Source: Gigantopelta aegis
Lineage: Eukaryota > Mollusca > Gastropoda > Neomphalida > Peltospiridae
Direction of reading: 5' to 3'
NCBI RefSeq assembly: GCF_016097555.1
Contig: NC_054713.1
Coordinates: 12,884,806-12,948,805, forward strand
DNA length: 64,000 nucleotides
Shown here: piece by piece, positions 21,863-32,596 of the stretch
Numbering within the stretch: the first letter of the stretch is position 1
Layout: every line of letters begins with the position of its first letter
Notes under the pieces: generated by a model
Told to the model about the DNA's origin: nothing
The model's input: only the letters and a program-made list of their open reading frames with translations
Databases searched by the model: none
Program-made: the position numbers and the translations under genes

Positions 21863-23120
21863 TGTCACGGGGATTCTATAATTCCCGTAACTGAATAAAA
21901 CACGATTATCAAAATATCTCTCCTAACTGTATATCTATTAGATCTCTCTGTAACAGGCGGTTAAACCCTAGTATGGCTCGTCTCTAGGTATGATCAGAGA
22001 TACGATCTTATATAAAGTATATATTATTATAGCACGTTTAGCTCACTAGAAACACAACAAAACACAATACACTTTGGAATCTGTATTATCCTACGCTGAC
22101 AAATGTTCAGCCGTAGTAGTTAATTAATAACAGCAATAATAACAACCCAGAACTGATCACTTAATTAGTTAATCTCTAGATGTCTAGTTACACAATATGC
22201 GAATTACTTCACCGTTACACAACACCCACGCGTGTGATAATTGAGAAACGCTTCCAGGAGAAGTTAATTAATAAAGGAATTACAACACCATTCCTAACTG
22301 GTTAATTTTTAATTAACCCTTACTACTCGTTCAGTAACGTGTGATAATTTAGGAACGCTTCCAGGGGAACTTAATTAATAAAGGAATTACAGCTCTATTC
22401 CTAACGGGTTAATTTTTAATTAACCCTTAACTACTCTTTCAATAATCTTGTAACACAGAATTAATACTGGTACCTATCACAATAAAGACAATAACCTACA
22501 GTTTACCTAGGTCCGCTAGGATGACTGGCAACGCTTTATATTACCAAATACTCATATAATGTTAGCACAAAAAGTCTACGATTTACTTCGTCAGATGACC
22601 GAAGACACTGTCTAAAGAATATTGGTATAATACAGTATCAAAATATTTAAAGTCACATCAATCACATCAAGGTTATACACAGAGCAGAAATAAAAATATT
22701 TACCAAAGTCCAACGGACTACGTTCCCTGGGAGGCTTCCTATTCTGGTTCTCCTCGATATCTCTAAAACTAGCTATTTATTATAAAATCAGAATTCGCCT
22801 GGGGGTACAAGGCGGTACCTCCCCCTATCATCTGATATTTCACCTCTCCCAGAGTCGGTATAATTTCTCTGATCGTCAGACTTACTGACGCCATCGTCGC
22901 CAAATCACGGTTGTAAAAACCGCACTCGCAGAGGTATTACGTAACTACTCGCCACATGGCCTCCACAGCTGGACTAAGTGCATATTGGAATGCCCGATCG
23001 CGCGAAGTATTACGTAACAAGTTGCCCATCTGGGCTTAAGTGCAATTAAACTGCACACGGCCCTCTAACACAATTAAAATCGCCACAGGCGAAAACAAAT
23101 TAAGAGCATGTACCGTCACA
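21863..23120 (-). repeat. LTR (5' in element orientation)
   Basis: The partner of 17291-18549, with the same ends and nearly the same sequence. It is followed by the target duplication ACCGG. Confidence 0.9.
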
Positions 23121-23896
23121 ACCGGTCTACTTTACTATTTTTAACTTCATGTTTACTCTTTTAACTTACATATTAACAAAATAAATTGGGGAAAAAAATT
23201 ACGGTCAGCCCTTCTTTGTAGATAGGATCGGTTTCCTGAAACACATTTGTCTTATGCCTTAATGGGCACACCACATTCTTCGCTATCAACAGGTTATTTG
23301 TATGTCTCGAAAAACATTTCTTCTTCAAATTGTATATTAGGGGCCGCGGAACAGGTGAGGGCCGATAGGGCTATGTTCCTCCTCCGCCTTTTCCTGTTGC
23401 TGCCCTGAAAAGGCTGGTGATGCCATAGACCCTATTTTGACATCTGAAATTTAAAATTATCCTGGGTGAGCATGCCAATGAACCCCCCACTAACAGGTTC
23501 GGGCCCTCATATATATATATATATACGGGCCCTATACATAATAAAACACAGTTTGTTCTTTCTAAAACACTTTCTCTAGTTTTGTCAAATTATTGATTAA
23601 AGAAAGAAACAAACAAATAAAGAAAGAAAGAAAGAAAGAAAAAACAAGATTAAAAAAAAATCTATAACAAACCTGATCAGTGAGGGATATGACGAGGTAC
23701 TCTGCAAACCCACCAAAACCCCCTCCCTCACCAAAAAACAACAACAAAAAAACGGTGAACAAAGCACACAAATAAACAAATGTCCACATAACACACCGAG
23801 AATGGATGTTTCATATAGCTAGAGAAAAAAAAAGAAGTGTTTTCGCTAAACTAGCTGAATAACAGCAAACACTTTTTTATATATGTATCTGACTTA
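23121..23896. other. No gene; small palindromic AT stretch
   Basis: Spacer with a (TA)n stretch at 23510-23525 enclosed by GGGCCC on both sides and an A-rich stretch at 23598-23660. No coding support. Confidence 0.5.
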
Positions 23897-24133
23897 ACAG
23901 TCGTTCCTGCTGGCGCACTACGACTGGTATGCTAAAGGCCGTGGTATGTGTTATTCCGTCTGTGGGATGGTGCATGTCACGGGGATCCTATAATACCCGT
24001 AACTGAATAAAACACGATTATCCAAATATCTCTTCTATCTGTATATCTATTAGATCTCTCTGTATCTGGCACTCCAATACCCGAGTGGCTCGGCTCTAGG
24101 TCTATTCATAGATAAAATCTGATATAAATAAAT

Positions 24134-24224
<91 letters not shown>

Positions 24225-25299
24225 CACGTTTAGTTCACTAGAAAACACAACAAAACACAATACACTTTGGAATCTGTATTAACACTACGCTGACAAATGT
24301 ACTTGCCGCAGTACAACAAATATAAAACAACCCAGAACTAATCACTTAATTAGTTAATTTCTAGGTGTCTAGTTTACACAATATTCTAATAACTTCACCG
24401 TGACACAACACCCACACGTGTTATAATTGAAAAACGCTTCCAGGGGAACTTAATTAATAAAGGAATTACAACTCTATTCCTAACAGGTTAATTTTTAATT
24501 AACCCTTAACTACTCATTCAGTAACCTTGTAATACAGAATTAATACTGGTACATATCCCAATAAAGACAATAACATACAGTTTACCTAGGTCCTCTAGGA
24601 TGACTGGCTAAGCTTTAATAATTTTAGAACAGTGAAGCCTACAATTTACTTCGTCAGATTACCGGAAACACTGTCTAAATAATATTGGTATAATACAGTA
24701 TTAAAATATTTAAAGTCACATCAATCACATCAAGGTTATGCAACAGAGCAGAAAAATATATTTACCAGTCCAGACGGACAAACGTTCCCCGGGAGCCTTC
24801 CTATGTTTCTCCCCGATATCTCTAAAATCCTATCTATTTATTCAAAAAATCTGAGAGACAGCGAATATCGCCTGGGGGAAAATCGCGGTACTACCCCTAT
24901 CATGTGATATTTCCACAGCGACCAAGACGGCATATTTCCTTAGTTGGTCAGACTAGCTGTCGCCAAGTTCGCCAGAAACCATGGTCGTAAAACCGCACTA
25001 TCGGAGGTATTACGTAACTACTGGCCACATGGCCTCCACATCTGGTCTAAGTGTGTATTAGGGGGTACGGTCGCGCGGAGGTATTACGTAACCAAGTGCC
25101 CACCTGGTCTAAGTGCATACTGGAAACGCAGCTCTACCATCGTCGCGCGGGGGTATTACCTAACCAAGCTGCACATGGCCCTCTAAAACAATTAACATCG
25201 CCACAGGCGAAAAGATAAGAGCATGTTCCGTCACAGTGCATATAAAAGATCCCGATAATTAATAAATCAGTGTGCTCTAGTGGTGTCATTAAACTTTAC
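23897..25299 (+). mobile_element. SINE split by a solo LTR
   Basis: The SINE centre (GGTATGTGTTATTCCGTCTG, GGGATGGTGCA) stops at 23974 and resumes at 25236 with GTGCATATAAAAGATCCC, then tail 2 (GTGCTCTAGTGGTGTCATT). The LTR at 23975-25235 was inserted into it. Confidence 0.8.
23975..25235 (-). mobile_element. Solo LTR, relative of 17291-23120
   Basis: It starts TGTCACGGGG and ends CCGTCACA, is clearly related to the LTRs at 17291 and 21863, and is more diverged. An inner (TA)n stretch (24136-24222) has expanded. A 5-bp target duplication GTGCA flanks it (23970-23974 and 25236-25240). Only one LTR remains, which usually results from recombination between two LTRs. A frame at 24944-25186 is not a gene. 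Confidence 0.85.
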
Positions 25300-25997
25300 T
25301 AATGCTCCAGTGCATCATCATTAATCGTATTTGCATCTTATATCTGTGCGTTGTCGGTGTTGTTAGGTGACTTGTCAATGGAAACGTAGCGGGTTTCTTC
25401 TCTATAACTACTAGTATATGTCAAAATTACAAATTGTTTGACATCCAATAGCTGATGATTAATAAACTTTGTTGAAGTAAGATTAGCTCTGAAACTACAT
25501 ATAGTTCCGACTGATCAACACTGAAAGGTAGTGTATTCCAAAATATGTGATTGCTGCTTGTCTCACAATGCAACCATTTTGCGGCAGTCTGCCACGATAT
25601 TTGTTTAGCCATTACACATTGGCAAACTTTTGTTAATGTATATTGATTTGACACGTGCAAGCTTTTGCGTCTCGTAGGCTATTTAAATTGGTAACGTAAT
25701 GCAGTGGAAACCATTCAAAGATAAATGGCTTTTTCAAAAGATGAATAATAAAGTTACTTTCAACAAAACGTGTTCAATTTATGCTTTGAATAACATTTTT
25801 ATTTAGCAAAAATTAGTTGGTTTTTATATATATTTTTTATATTTAGGTACGACTGTTGATACTTTTATGCATTCCACTTTAGTAGTAGTTTTGAAAGTAA
25901 ATTATTGTATGTGTTTTTATTTACCTGTATATAACAACCACCTGTCCATAACAGCCACTTTCTCCAGACATATAGACAGATAAATATATAGATAAAG
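25300..25997. other. No gene; SINE tail 2 piece at 25383-25470
   Basis: It contains TTTGACATCCAATAGCTGATG with the preceding GTAGCGGGTTTCTTCTC, an old tail-2 piece. The remainder is AT-rich and without coding signal. Confidence 0.5.
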
Positions 25998-26284
25998 TCT
26001 GTTTTGTTTCACGATACCACTAGAACACATTGATTTATTAATTATCGACTATTAGATGTGAAATAACTTGGTAATTTGACATATAATCTTAGAGAGAAAA
26101 CTCGCTAAATTTGTCCATTAATAGAAAAGGATCTGTTATATGCACCGTCCCACAGAGAGAACATACCACGACCTTTGATGTACCAGTCGTGGAAAGAGAA
26201 TTAACCCAATGGGTCCACTGGCGAGGGTTGATCTTAGACCTACCGCACATCAGGCGAGCGCTTTATCACTGGGCTATGTACCGC
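25998..26284 (-). mobile_element. SINE (head 1b, tail 2)
   Basis: A nearly complete minus-strand copy. The tail is at 25998-26060 and the tRNA-like head ends in the reverse complement of GGTACATAGCCCAGTGATAAA near 26284. Confidence 0.8.
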
Positions 26285-26560
26285 GCAGATAGATAGATGG
26301 ATGGATGGAAGGATGGATGGATGGATGCATGGATGGATGGATGGATGGATGGATGGATGGATGGATGGATGGATGGATGGATGGATGGATGTATGGATGG
26401 ATGTATGGATGGATGCATGGATAGATAGATGGATGGAAGGATGGATGTATGGATGGATGCATGGATGGATGGATGGATGGATGTATGGATGGATGCATGG
26501 CTGGATACATTTATACATATACACATACACAGCACACAATACACAAACACACACAATCAT

Positions 26561-26603
<43 letters not shown>

Positions 26604-26760
26604 AGGGACACACGCGCATCCACGCATGCACACACACACGCACACACAAACCACACACACACACGCAAATATACACAAACCACACACACATACACAATCG
26701 CATGCAATACGCGCGCACACACACACATACACACACACATACACACACGAAAACAATCAC
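26285..26760. repeat. (GGAT)n and (CA)n microsatellites
   Basis: Irregular (GGAT)n from about 26288 to 26510, then irregular (CA)n to about 26760. All long frames here are artefacts of the repeat. Confidence 0.95.
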
Positions 26761-26968
26761 AGCAACAGTTAACAACAACATCATTCTTCTTGTTGACTGC
26801 CAAATTAAGGTGACGACTACCACAGCAGCTTTAGACAGATCCACTTTCAGACGACACCTAATCACCAGCTATTTGTCACAAACAAAATTCTAGGCCTAAT
26901 AAAATGTCCGTTATTCCAGAACGAACCGAAATCTGTTTTCCAGGTACGTTAAGTCAGCTTTAAGATTT

Positions 26969-27490
26969 GTTTTACTGCATTAACCCCTACGCGTCCAGAT
27001 AAAATGCTATCTATGTATGTACTATTTTTCACCTACACATTAATATAAAATATCGAAACTGGGCCATGTACCGCGCAGATAGATGGATGGATGGAAGGAT
27101 GGATGTATGGATGGATGCATAGCTGGATACATTTATACATATGCACATACACAGCACACAATACACAAACACACACAATCATATTTACACACACACACAC
27201 ACACAAAATATCGAAATGCATTTTACTACATTAACCTCTACACGTCCAGATAAAATGCTATCTATGTATGTACTATTGTTCACCTACACATTAATATAAA
27301 ATATGGAAATGCATTTTACTACATTAACCTCTACACGTCCAGATAAAATGCTATCTATGTATGTACTATTTTTCACCTACACATTAATATAAAATATCGA
27401 AATGCATTTTACTACATTAACCTCTACACGTCCAAATAAAATGCTATGTATGTACTCTTTTCACCAATAACGTAGTATGTTAATACAAAA
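26969..27490. repeat. Tandem repeat of about 93 bp with inserted microsatellite copy
   Basis: Four copies of a unit containing ACACGTCCAGATAAAATGC and TTCACCTACACATTAATAT. Between copies one and two (27059-27206) sits a shortened duplicate of the microsatellite block at 26268-26585, including the SINE edge GGCCATGTACCGCGCAGATAG. Confidence 0.85.
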
Positions 27491-27791
27491 TATCGAAATA
27501 ATAATAATATATTGAAAACATAGAACTTATTGACGGCCTTTCTGTTTGTATGACGAATGATTTGTTTTCCGTAAACACATTTTTCTTCCATCCCGACTGG
27601 TCTTTTATTCTATTTTTTCTTCTCTTTTTTTTTCAGCTAGACCATAAAAAATAAACTATTAATAGCTACTTAGTTTCTAATGACAGTTATGTTAATGTGG
27701 TCTTTTCGAAAGTATTAACCTTTTATCTGTTATTCACTACAGATCAACAGAAGAAATCTGATTATTAAGTACTTTGATATAAAATTACAGT
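27491..27791. other. No gene seen
   Basis: AT-rich spacer, ending in ATAAAATTACAG, which could serve as a splice acceptor for the next candidate. Confidence 0.4.
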
Positions 27792-27868
27792 CGTATGGAA
27801 ACCAATGTCTGACAATAGCAATACGACATATTATGTGAAAGATGGCAGCTCCGTGTACTTTAGTATTA
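27792..27868 (+). CDS. Possible host exon, cut by a MITE
   Basis: After AAAATTACAG an open frame reads VWKPMSDNSNTTYYVKDG and SSVYFS, with two potential N-glycosylation sites (NSN is not a site; NTT is one, and NSN-T overlaps it). Two leading bases complete a codon with the single base left by the candidate at 16172-16299. A MITE head starting TTAAAGGGACATTCC adjoins at 27869. I do not recognise the protein, and the exon call rests on composition and phase only. Confidence 0.3.
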
Positions 27869-28186
27869 AAGGGACATTCCTGAGTTTGCTGCGATTTTTA
27901 AGATTTTATCGACATAGGCTACTCTTCTTTACGACAGGCAGCAAGGGATCTTTTATTTGCGCTTCCCACAGGCAGGATAGCACAAACCATGGCCTTTGTT
28001 GAACCAGTTATGGATCACTGGTCGGTACAAGTGGTTTACACCTACCCATTGAGCCTTGCGGAGCACTCACTCAGGGTTTGGAGTCGGTATCTGGATTAAA
28101 AATCCCATGCCTCGACTGGGATCCGAACCCAGTACCTACCAGCCTGTAGACCGATGGCCTGCCACGACGCCACCGAGGCCGGTATA
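27869..28186 (-). mobile_element. MITE head (27869-27905) and SINE (head 1a)
   Basis: A fragment of the TTAAAGGGACATTCCTGAG MITE family is followed by a minus-strand SINE at 27913-28186. The SINE ends in the reverse complement of the ACCGGCCTCGGTGG head, with a B-box copy near 28121-28133. The SINE lacks tail 1. Confidence 0.8.
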
Positions 28187-28321
28187 TTGAAACTATTTCA
28201 CAGTTGTCTGTGTCACACGTGCAAATGCAATTTGATGCAGTTTTATCCGTGTGTGTTAGGGCTGTACTGGTATCGAAATGTACTAAAACTCAGTGACATA
28301 GTTGTATTTTTTTAGGGATGG

Positions 28322-28842
28322 AAAGAAAGAAAGAAATGTTTTATTTAACGACGCACTCAACACATTTTATTTACGGTTATATGGCGTCAGACATATGGAA
28401 AAAAGAAATGTTTTATTTAACGACGCACTCAACACATTTTATTTACGGTTATATGGCGTCAGACATATGGTTAAGGACCACACAGATTTTGAGAGGAAAC
28501 CCGTTGTCGCCACTACATGGGCTACTCTTTCCGATTAGCAGCAAGGGATCTTTTATTTGCGCTTCCCACAAGCAGGACAGCACAAACCAAGGCCTTTGTT
28601 GAACCAGTTATGGATCACTGGTCGGTGCAAGTGGTTTACACCTACCCATTGAGCCTTGCGGAGCACTCACTCAGGGTTTGGAGTCGGTATCTGGATTAAA
28701 CATTTCATGCCTCGACTGGGATCCGAACCCAGTACCTACCAGCCTGTAGACCTCAGACATATGGTTAAGGACCACGCAGAGTTTGAGAGGAAACCCGCTG
28801 TCGCCACTACATGGGCTACTCTTTCCGATTAGCAGCAAGATA
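28322..28842 (-). mobile_element. SINE cluster with duplicated tail 1
   Basis: The reverse complement of tail 1 occurs twice in a row (28326-28400 and 28401-28480), followed by the centre and part of head 1a up to 28752. A further body piece lies at 28753-28842. The arrangement suggests repeated insertion or recombination at one place. Confidence 0.8.
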
Positions 28843-28944
28843 TATTTTAACTTTGAAGACCAGAATGGAATTGTTTTGTTTGTTTCGTTAAACTGAATAC
28901 ATTTTCTGTGCGTTTTAATTTGGACAATCAAGAAGATGTTAACT

Positions 28945-29218
28945 GCAGGAAAAATATTGTTGGAGAGGCAGTTACGCTATTGATTACCGTGAACACGGCT
29001 TAGAACACGTGTTGATGCAAAATACAGGTATACAACAGCTGGACAGGTGCACCACAACGGGGGAAAATTCGTCTACATTCCCCCAATATGGATACCTAAA
29101 GACTTTAGTCAAGCGTTGGAAGGATTTTAAAGACAATGCGTTGGAACCGAACATCGCAAGTGTGAACGTGACGAAATGTGTTAGCAACAGTCGCGCCGTC
29201 ATACGCTTCTCCGAATGA
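28945..29218 (+). CDS. Possible 3'-terminal host exon, unrecognised
   Basis: The frame follows a splice-acceptor-like ACTGCAG at 28944 and runs 90 residues to TGA at 29218. It starts EKYCWRGSYAIDYREHG and includes LKTLVKRWKDFKDNA and ends RAVIRFSE. An AATAAA polyadenylation signal follows at 29284. Composition is balanced and unlike the surrounding repeats, and there is no sign of a transposon domain. A stop (TAA) lies just upstream in frame, so an intron boundary is needed for a longer protein. I do not recognise the family. It could also be an old pseudogene. Confidence 0.4.
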
Positions 29219-29283
29219 ACACGTGCTCATCAAATATAAGAGAAACAATGGACATACCTTCCGGATTTCAATGTAAGATATGA

Positions 29284-29289
29284 CAATAA
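29284..29289 (+). terminator. Polyadenylation signal AATAAA
   Basis: AATAAA lies 66 bases after the stop of the possible terminal exon 28945-29218 and is followed by GT- and T-rich sequence, as expected for a cleavage site. Confidence 0.4.
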
Positions 29290-29439
29290 AAGTTGATTGT
29301 ATTATTCATCATTTTTGTTTATTTTTTGTTTTGTTTTAAATAAGGGTGTAGTTAAATGAAAAGTGTAGATGTAGCATGATACACCTACACTTTTAACAAA
29401 AGAAACCATGACGAGACCGGAAGTGGGGTATAAATATGT

Positions 29440-29467
29440 CTGTGTGAGTGTGTGTCTGTCTCTGTCT

Positions 29468-29521
<54 letters not shown>

Positions 29522-29622
29522 GCTGTGCGCGCGCTTTAAACAAGCCAGGGGTAAAATATCCGCCAGCACCCCTAACAATATTTGTTAGAATTAATGTAAG
29601 TTCAGGGTTAGGGTTAGGGTTA
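29440..29622. repeat. (GT)n microsatellite and three TTAGGG units
   Basis: (GT)n at 29469-29520, then GGGTTAGGGTTAGGGTTAG at about 29600-29620. The latter matches the animal telomere unit but is too short to suggest a telomere. Confidence 0.85.
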
Positions 29623-29957
29623 GTTATTTACAATACCTTTTTAAACATTTTGTTCTATAAAAGCAAAATAATTTTTATATTTCGTAATCCAGTATTACTA
29701 CATTTTGCCTTGAAAAAATGTGACATTTTGACTATTCTGTGTAAAATCTCCTCCACAAGGGTGCACTTGTTGGTGCTTTTGGTAGAAATATAGCACAGAA
29801 GACACAATGAGGTATTATGGAACTAAAGGTTCGTTTTATTCCTTAGACGCTTGGTTCATTCCGCCAAAATACAACCTATGAGATTTATAAGTATTAAAAT
29901 GCAGTCTCACTTGTTGATCCACTGCGTGGCCGAGTGGTTACAGTGCTCGGTTACAGT
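29623..29957. other. No gene; tRNA-like head at 29924-29945
   Basis: GCGTGGCCGAGTGGTTA near 29926-29942 resembles the A-box end of a leucine or serine tRNA or a SINE head. No B box or cloverleaf follows, so it is not a tRNA gene. Confidence 0.45.
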
Positions 29958-30107
29958 ACAATGAAGATGACTGATGGAGAATGGATTTTCTTGCAATATC
30001 AAAGAGGGGAGAGCAAAATGTACTGTGATAATTTCGAAGATAGAAAATGGAATACAACTATGGAGCGGAGGACACATGATTTGGAGTCTCTGGAGAGGAT
30101 AGGAAAT
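29958..30107 (+). CDS. Possible host exon interrupted by a MITE (first part)
   Basis: Starting at ATG 29960 the frame is open to the MITE at 30108 and has a polar, protein-like composition (MKMTDGEWIFLQYQRGESK, ESLERIGN). GGTTACAG upstream could be a splice acceptor. The MITE at 30108-30433 seems to split the coding stretch, which resumes at 30434. I do not recognise the protein. It may be a decayed gene or TE coding. Confidence 0.3.
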
Positions 30108-30433
30108 TTAAAGGGACATTCCTGAGTTTGCTGCATTGTAAGATGTTTCAGACTAATAAAATATGATTAAACTTACATATTAAATATATTTTCTTGTTTA
30201 GAATATCGGTGTATGTGTATTCAATGTGCACCTGGTCGTTTTAATATTTGTAAGAAGTCCAAACTGGATTTTGTCTGCAAATAATTTCGCACGTACGAAA
30301 ACAAATATTTTAGGAAATAAAATGAAATTTAGAACGATTTTATGCAGAAAAATATATTTGATATATAATTACAATCGTTAAAACGTCTCTGTTAGTCGAT
30401 AACATCTTAAATATTGCAACAAACTCAGGAATC
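30108..30433. mobile_element. MITE with TTAA-type ends
   Basis: It starts TTTAAAGGGACATTCCTGAG and ends with a variant of the reverse complement (ACAAACTCAGGAAT). It matches 45829-46143 along its length. TTAA at the edge suggests a piggyBac-like origin. It is non-coding. Confidence 0.75.
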
Positions 30434-30576
30434 TACAATTGAAGCGGTCTCCACTTTTGAGGACAGTGAGCATGAGCAATATTCTGAAGATAATAACATG
30501 AATGCGAACCAGTCTAGTGATGAGCATAGTGAAAACCATTCTGATGAGACATCTACGTCGGAGGATAAAAGCGACG
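30434..30576 (+). CDS. Possible exon with acidic serine-rich coding and strong donor
   Basis: An open frame continues after the MITE with an acidic stretch (ESTIEAVSTFEDSEHEQYS, SSDEHSENHSDETSTSEDKS) and ends at a perfect GTAAGT splice donor at 30576-30581. Such acidic regions occur in nuclear proteins and in N-terminal parts of transposases. Together with 29958-30107 it could be one exon disrupted by the MITE. Confidence 0.35.
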
Positions 30577-30581
30577 TAAGT

Positions 30582-30929
30582 TGGATTCTAAATAGCTTTC
30601 CTATCTTGAAGATAACATGTCAAAGCCATATCAGCATATCCGTACGAGCATTAGACAAGTCACGCCTGAAGTATATGAAATTGCAATCTAATTAAAATTA
30701 GCTCCACTATTACATGTGGATCTAACAGCAGCCCGTTTGAGTTCATGTCCAGTTGACCTTTTATTCGACCAATCAAAACCTTACTTGCAAAATAATACCA
30801 GTGATTTGAAAATAATTTGAAAACATTCGGGATTATGCCGAGGGTAATACGAAATGATTCGGGTGAATTACGAAGTATGCCGGAAACTAATTGCAATGTA
30901 AAATTTTATATAAAATTCGCTTCAAGACG
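30582..30929. other. No gene seen; possible intron
   Basis: It follows the GTAAGT donor. AT-rich, with no further exon that I can support. Confidence 0.3.
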
Positions 30930-32030
30930 AAAGATTCCCAGTCTGGAGCTCCACGCGGTAAGACGTGTTTGTTTCGCTTGTGCACACTGCACGTGCTTTC
31001 GTGTGCTTGACTTGGGGTCCTTCATTTCGTTGTTTTTGTCAGCGAAATGAAGTTTTCTTCTGGGACGTATGCGGCCATTGGAACTGATTGAACGCTGGAA
31101 CGCTTCTCGTTTCGACAGCCTGCACCACCAGGTTGGATTCTTTTTTAGCGAGATTCCTTGCCTCCACGTCACTTCTCCGTCTGACTGTCGACTTGGGTTT
31201 TTTTCGTGACTCGTATGACGGCCATTCTGCAGAACGCCACGGTTGTTTGCGTTTAGTCTCTACATGTCCGAACCTGTCCTAGCAGCACTGGAAGATTGAC
31301 CGCCCCACTCTAAGAAGAAATAGGAAGCGGGGTCAGCCCCTACTACTCTTTTTCTAGACTTTACCTTGCTTTATAGTGATACCATCTCGTATCCTCCGGA
31401 GTCGGGCCCGTCCGCACCACTATACCAACCCATGACGACTGGACTATACCCTAGTCTAATACTCTCTCTCGTCCGGCTTCTGAAGATCTGTATTTCAGCA
31501 CAGCACTACACCTTCAACGTCTATCGACTGTCAATCTAGGGGTTTTCTTGACGGGATGCAACCCATCTCGTCCCTTTATGCTGTGCACCCAAACGGCCTT
31601 AACGAGACCACTCGCGTGGAAATATCGATCGGACTTTAAACTTTTAGATCTGCGTTCAAAATTTTATGTCGAAGTTACTTCTTTCTTTTTTTTAAATATT
31701 ATTAAATAGTCCGATCCTCTCTTCTTTCTCTTATTTAATTTTGGACTGTCCTTCTAAAATGCTCCAAATTATATAAATATTCGGCCGAGCAGTCAATTCT
31801 TTTTTATTTTTGGCTTGTAACCTTTTTATTTTTTTAATTTATTCTATTAACTTTTTACTAATTGCTATTTTCAAAATTCTGCCCATTTTCAACTCCTCAA
31901 CCCCTCCATCCCGAGTCAGGCCACCGATCTTATCGGAGGTCGGACTCGGGATGGGCATGTTCGAAACCCTAGTGGTATATGGGCACGTTAAACTAGTTAT
32001 CATCATCAAGACGAAAAAAAAATCGTGATG
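30930..32030 (+). repeat. Unclassified retroposon-like block with ATC-rich tail
   Basis: A GC-richer block with no long frame ends in GTTCGAAACCC (B-box-like, 31961-31971), CACGTTAAACTAG, ATCATCATCA and an A-run at about 32025. Ends of this type occur on LINEs or SINEs of molluscs. An internal hairpin GAGTCAGGCCACCGATC / GATCTTATCGGAGGTCGG lies near 31914. Family not determined. Confidence 0.4.
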
Positions 32031-32596
32031 GTATAGCCATGATATCTGTTTATTCTAGTATACAATCCAGCGTTTATTACTGCACTTTTCCACCTGTTTT
32101 TTCAATGTTGAAATAGACCAACAAGTTCGCCTATTGCATAAATAGTCTCGGCCGATATTTTTAGAATGTGTATGCTCCCGAATAACACTATAATAGGCGA
32201 AGTGTTTTTGGTCGATATTTATAGATGAAATGTCACATGGACATGAGAGTCCACGCAATGCTGTTAGATCTACTGGATGGACCCAGTAGCGCTAATTTTA
32301 ATCAGATTGTGTTTAAAGAAGTCAACGTTATCCTGATCATCCTTTGCAGGGTAAATCCGATACACTCCTTCAAAAGTTATTGAAGAGGAAAGACATATTT
32401 TGGGAACGCTCATGCACTCCATTCTATTGCTTTGCAATTGTGAAACGTTTATTTGGCTGATTTAAGTTGAGTCTTTTTAAAGACTTAACATATAACTAAT
32501 CGCTGTTGTAGGGTTTGGTATCACTAGGCTTGTTGTATTTATTTGTGTGGTGGTTTGTGAATCACCATTGTTTTCGATTTCGCATTCGTGTTGTCG
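32031..32596. other. No gene; short inverted and direct repeats
   Basis: TTCGCCTATT near 32131 and AATAGGCGAA near 32192 are inverted copies. GGCCGATATTTTTAGAATG and GGTCGATATTTATAGATG are direct relatives. This may be a small non-autonomous element. Confidence 0.35.

Larger units (their letters stand above)
17291..23120 (-). mobile_element. LTR retrotransposon (Gypsy type), young, non-autonomous
   Basis: Two LTRs (17291-18549 and 21863-23120) bound a 3.3-kb interior. Five-base duplications ACCGG flank the whole at 17286-17290 and 23121-23125. Inside, on the minus strand, are gag, nucleocapsid/protease, integrase C-terminal and RNase H-like parts. I see no reverse transcriptase core or integrase catalytic core, so it needs help from a relative. 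I count fewer than ten differences between the LTRs over about 1258 bp, so it is recent. The reading is broken in a few places. It is treated as a fossil. Confidence 0.9.

Noticed and set aside
24944-25186. 80-residue frame with repeated ARRYYVTK-type motifs
   Set aside because: Lies wholly within a solo LTR; the apparent repeat comes from LTR sub-repeats.
26240-26893. Several long frames with Asp-Gly-Trp-Met, His-Pro-Ser-Ile and Cys-Val repeats
   Set aside because: They are translations of (GGAT)n and (CA)n microsatellites, open in many frames at once.
29600-29622. TTAGGG units as a telomere or telomere scar
   Set aside because: Only about three units, next to a (GT)n tract; too short to support it.
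29924-29960. tRNA gene suggested by GGCCGAGTGGTTA
   Set aside because: Only an A-box-like part exists; no B box, anticodon arm or cloverleaf follows.
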